A stretch of 6,126 bases of DNA from Syntrophobacterales bacterium. GTDB taxonomy: Bacteria; Desulfobacterota; Syntrophobacteria; BM002. The position numbers and the translations under genes were made by a program. Positions 5,306 through 6,126 of the stretch are shown here, in pieces (position 1 is the stretch's first letter; each line of letters opens with the position of its first letter). The notes under the pieces are model-generated. The model saw only the letters and a program-made list of their open reading frames with translations. It was not told the origin of the DNA and did no database searches. The stretch lies in the NCBI GenBank assembly GCA_030601545.1, contig JAUVTM010000130.1:1-6126 (forward strand), read 5' to 3'.

Positions 5306-5688
5306 TCGAGTCCCCCCTTCTTCCAAATGTAGAGAAGGCCAAGGAGCAAAACAAAGATGAAGAAAGATATTTGCAGCCAACCGGCCCAGCCCAAACTGTC
5401 GTAAGAAATTGCCCAGGAAAATATGTAGGCAGCTTCCACATCAAAGATGAGAAAGAAGATGGCCACGAGGAAAAATGGAACAGGGTATCGGAGGCGGGCC
5501 GAGCCTGTGGGAATTATCCCACTTTCGTAAGGTCTCAGTTTTTCGGGATTGCTTTTCTTTTCTCCTAGCCAGGACGCAAAAAAAAGCAGCGATGCCACTA
5601 GGCCCAGCACCATAAGGCCGTAGATAACCAAGCTGAAAAGACCCGGCTCCCAAGGCGACAGTGTAAGTCCATTAAGGATTGGTTGCAC
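5278..5688 (-). CDS. nuoA: NADH-quinone oxidoreductase subunit A
   Basis: Small membrane subunit at the junction of the membrane and peripheral arms, near the quinone channel. It has 136 residues. Three hydrophobic segments are visible, at about 17-41, 70-93 and 101-122. The loop after the first carries LRPYESGIIPTGSARLR (51-67), matching the family ESG..P..SAR signature. The second contains FFLIFDVEAAY (78-88) with the conserved acidic Asp83 and Glu85. The closest wording is E. coli NuoA (GSARLR, FDVEA, GLEWGP near the end). The start is GTG at 5688-5686, with GGAGGA ending 3 nt before it; an in-frame TGA just upstream excludes a longer form. It is the first gene of the operon and overlaps nuoBCD by 28 nt. 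Confidence 0.97.
   Translation of the reverse strand: MQPILNGLTLSPWEPGLFSLVIYGLMVLGLVASLLFFASWLGEKKSNPEKLRPYESGIIPTGSARLRYPVPFFLVAIFFLIFDVEAAYIFSWAISYDSLGWAGWLQISFFIFVLLLGLLYIWKKGGLEWGPTSKKD
5311..5317 (-). promoter_or_regulatory. Ribosome binding site of nuoBCD
   Basis: GGGGGGA on the minus strand, 5 nt before GTG 5305, inside the 3' end of nuoA. It is an imperfect Shine-Dalgarno but the only purine-rich candidate. It supports the GTG start over the upstream in-frame start at 5380. Confidence 0.55.
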
Positions 5689-5691
5689 GCG

Positions 5692-5697
5692 TCCTCC
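5692..5697 (-). promoter_or_regulatory. Ribosome binding site of nuoA
   Basis: GGAGGA on the minus strand, 3 nt before the GTG start. It fixes the GTG as the start of nuoA. The spacing is shorter than usual. Confidence 0.75.
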
Positions 5698-5869
5698 AGA
5701 GTGTCACACGAAGAGTTTTTCCCTTTTGAGGACAACGGATCAGAAATAGTGCTGATGCTCGAGGGCCATAGAAAGCCCTGCCTGCAGAAATCACAATGAA
5801 ATTCATGATAATTGAGAGTGTTGGGGAGTGCAAGTCCTTTCCTCAATACAATCGAACAGATGTGTGGAT

Positions 5870-5898
5870 CTTATACTGCCCCTATTTCAGGCTAATAA
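5870..5898 (-). promoter_or_regulatory. Alternative nuo promoter
   Basis: TATAAG (5875-5870, five of six to the -10) stands 17 nt from a weak -35, TTATTA (5898-5893, three of six). It overlaps the palindrome-bearing candidate, so the two could be alternatives under one regulator. Either gives a long leader (~180-200 nt) before nuoA, in which I see no gene or known riboswitch. Confidence 0.35.
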
Positions 5899-5923
5899 GA
5901 ACCGGTTCTTCGCTCTCAGTCAA
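5895..5923 (-). promoter_or_regulatory. Candidate nuo promoter with embedded palindrome
   Basis: On the minus strand TTGACT (5923-5918, five of six to the -35 consensus) is followed after 17 nt by TCTTAT (5900-5895, four of six to the -10). The spacer is filled mostly by a perfect 14-bp palindrome, AAGAACCGGTTCTT (5897-5910), which reaches into the -10. That position suits an operator. The predicted start would lie about 200 nt before nuoA. Consensus match only. Confidence 0.45.
5897..5910. promoter_or_regulatory. Perfect 14-bp palindrome, operator candidate
   Basis: AAGAACCGGTTCTT is self-complementary over all 14 bases and sits between the -35 and -10 elements of the candidate nuo promoter. 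A dimeric repressor bound here would block polymerase. I do not recognise it as the site of a specific regulator. Confidence 0.5.
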
Positions 5924-5936
5924 GCGCTTCGCCGCT

Positions 5937-5957
5937 GAGCGCAAAGCGCAGAGCGCA
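5937..5957. repeat. Three 7-bp tandem repeats upstream of the nuo promoter
   Basis: GAGCGCA, AAGCGCA and GAGCGCA lie end to end just upstream of the candidate -35 (5918-5923). The short period and position could suit a regulator, or be chance in a GC-rich patch. A GCGCTT (5924-5929) and AAGCGC (5944-5949) inverted pair overlaps them. Confidence 0.45.
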
Positions 5958-5987
5958 CAGTGTAAACCCTAACGAAACGCGTCTTAA

Positions 5988-6043
5988 AAGTAGATTGCCT
6001 TGAGCCTGGAGCCTTTCGCCTTTTGCCTTGTAGTTATCTACTT
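5988..6043. repeat. Small inverted-repeat element with GCCT phrases
   Basis: Perfect 8-bp ends AAGTAGAT (5988-5995) and ATCTACTT (6036-6043) flank 40 bp made of TTGAGCCT, GGAGCCT, TTCGCCT and TTTGCCT phrases. The layout is like a tiny non-autonomous element or a dispersed repeat; it appears once here. Confidence 0.45.
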
Positions 6044-6069
6044 GAAATCGTTGCCGATTATGTTAGAAT
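6042..6069 (+). promoter_or_regulatory. Rightward promoter candidate, divergent from nuo
   Basis: TTGAAA (6042-6047) and TAGAAT (6064-6069) are each five of six to the sigma-70 consensus. The spacer is 16 nt, with a TG one base before the -10 (extended -10). Transcription would start near 6076 and run off the right edge. It is the best consensus match in the window. Confidence 0.5.
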
Positions 6070-6108
6070 ATATCGATTGGCGTTCATGAAGGTCCGTGGA
6101 GTGCGATT

Positions 6109-6126
6109 TTGATTGTTCATACACTT
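6109..6126 (+). CDS. Possible start of a divergent gene (six codons)
   Basis: TTG at 6109 is preceded by GGAG with a 7-nt spacer (6098-6101), downstream of the rightward promoter candidate. It reads MIVHTL before the window ends, too short to identify. An earlier ATG at 6086 meets a stop after eight codons. Alternatively, minus-strand frames that stay open for the last ~65-90 bases could be the tail of an upstream gene. Confidence 0.22.

Noticed and set aside
5305..5380. Longer nuoBCD start at 5380
   Set aside because: The added 25 residues do not resemble NuoB and overlap the NuoA C-terminus; GTG 5305 has a G-rich ribosome site and gives a normal NuoB beginning.
5762..5790. Hairpin AGGGC..GCCCT in the nuoA leader
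   Set aside because: Only about five pairs with a loose loop and no T-run; not convincing as terminator or riboswitch.
5796..5806. 11-bp odd-centred palindrome ATGAAATTCAT in the nuoA leader
   Set aside because: Short, A+T-rich and without promoter context; likely by chance.
5598..5846. 82-codon minus-strand frame overlapping the nuoA start
   Set aside because: Overlaps the well-supported nuoA start and its ribosome binding site in another frame; no family resemblance.

Overview
The window carries the 5' half of a bacterial respiratory complex I (NADH:quinone oxidoreductase) operon, all on the minus strand. It reads right to left: nuoA (5688-5278), a triple-fused nuoBCD (5305-2915), nuoE (2555-2082), nuoF (1611-343) and the first ~45 codons of nuoG, which runs off the left edge. 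The order is that of E. coli, and the proteins carry E. coli-type wording: NuoB GLSCCFVE and VISMGSCSNSGGMYD, NuoE CDSVIC and FTLLPVCCIGYCD, NuoF EFFARESCGWCTPCREGLP, NuoC-NuoD GYHHRAAEKIGERQ. I therefore place it in the E. coli-like clade of 13-14-subunit complexes that use NADH. Phylum cannot be fixed from this sequence. The NuoB-C-D fusion, and intergenic DNA full of dispersed short repeats of the kind I associate with environmental genomes, point to a free-living, non-enterobacterial bacterium.

Layout. 5689-6126 is an intergenic region. It holds candidate nuo promoters, a perfect 14-bp palindrome inside one of them, three 7-bp tandem repeats, a small inverted-repeat element and a strong-looking rightward promoter for a possible divergent gene. 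nuoA and nuoBCD overlap by 28 nt. After that the operon is spread out: 359 nt before nuoE, 470 nt before nuoF and about 200 nt before nuoG. These three spacers are almost entirely repeats. They hold eight GTAG-headed REP hairpins (three as outward-ended doublets), a composite ~155-170 bp element in two direct copies bracketing nuoE-nuoF, an inverted pair of UUCG-rich ~45-bp modules, TTCGAC..GCTCA palindromes, an A+T-rich AAATCCCAA-type block, and a CTAAA tandem array just upstream of nuoF.

Function. NuoE and NuoF form the peripheral input module: FMN, NADH site, and clusters N1a and N3. NuoG would continue the iron-sulfur chain. The NuoB-NuoC-NuoD polypeptide holds cluster N2 and the quinone pocket, and NuoA is a small membrane subunit at the junction of the arms.

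Points most worth a second look: NuoF has Val175 where E. coli has Glu183, a residue tied to discrimination against NADPH; nuoE-nuoF is bracketed by direct repeats; the only usable nuoG start codons lie in or beside a REP hairpin; and the REP copies show compensatory stem changes consistent with a RAYT-mobilised family.
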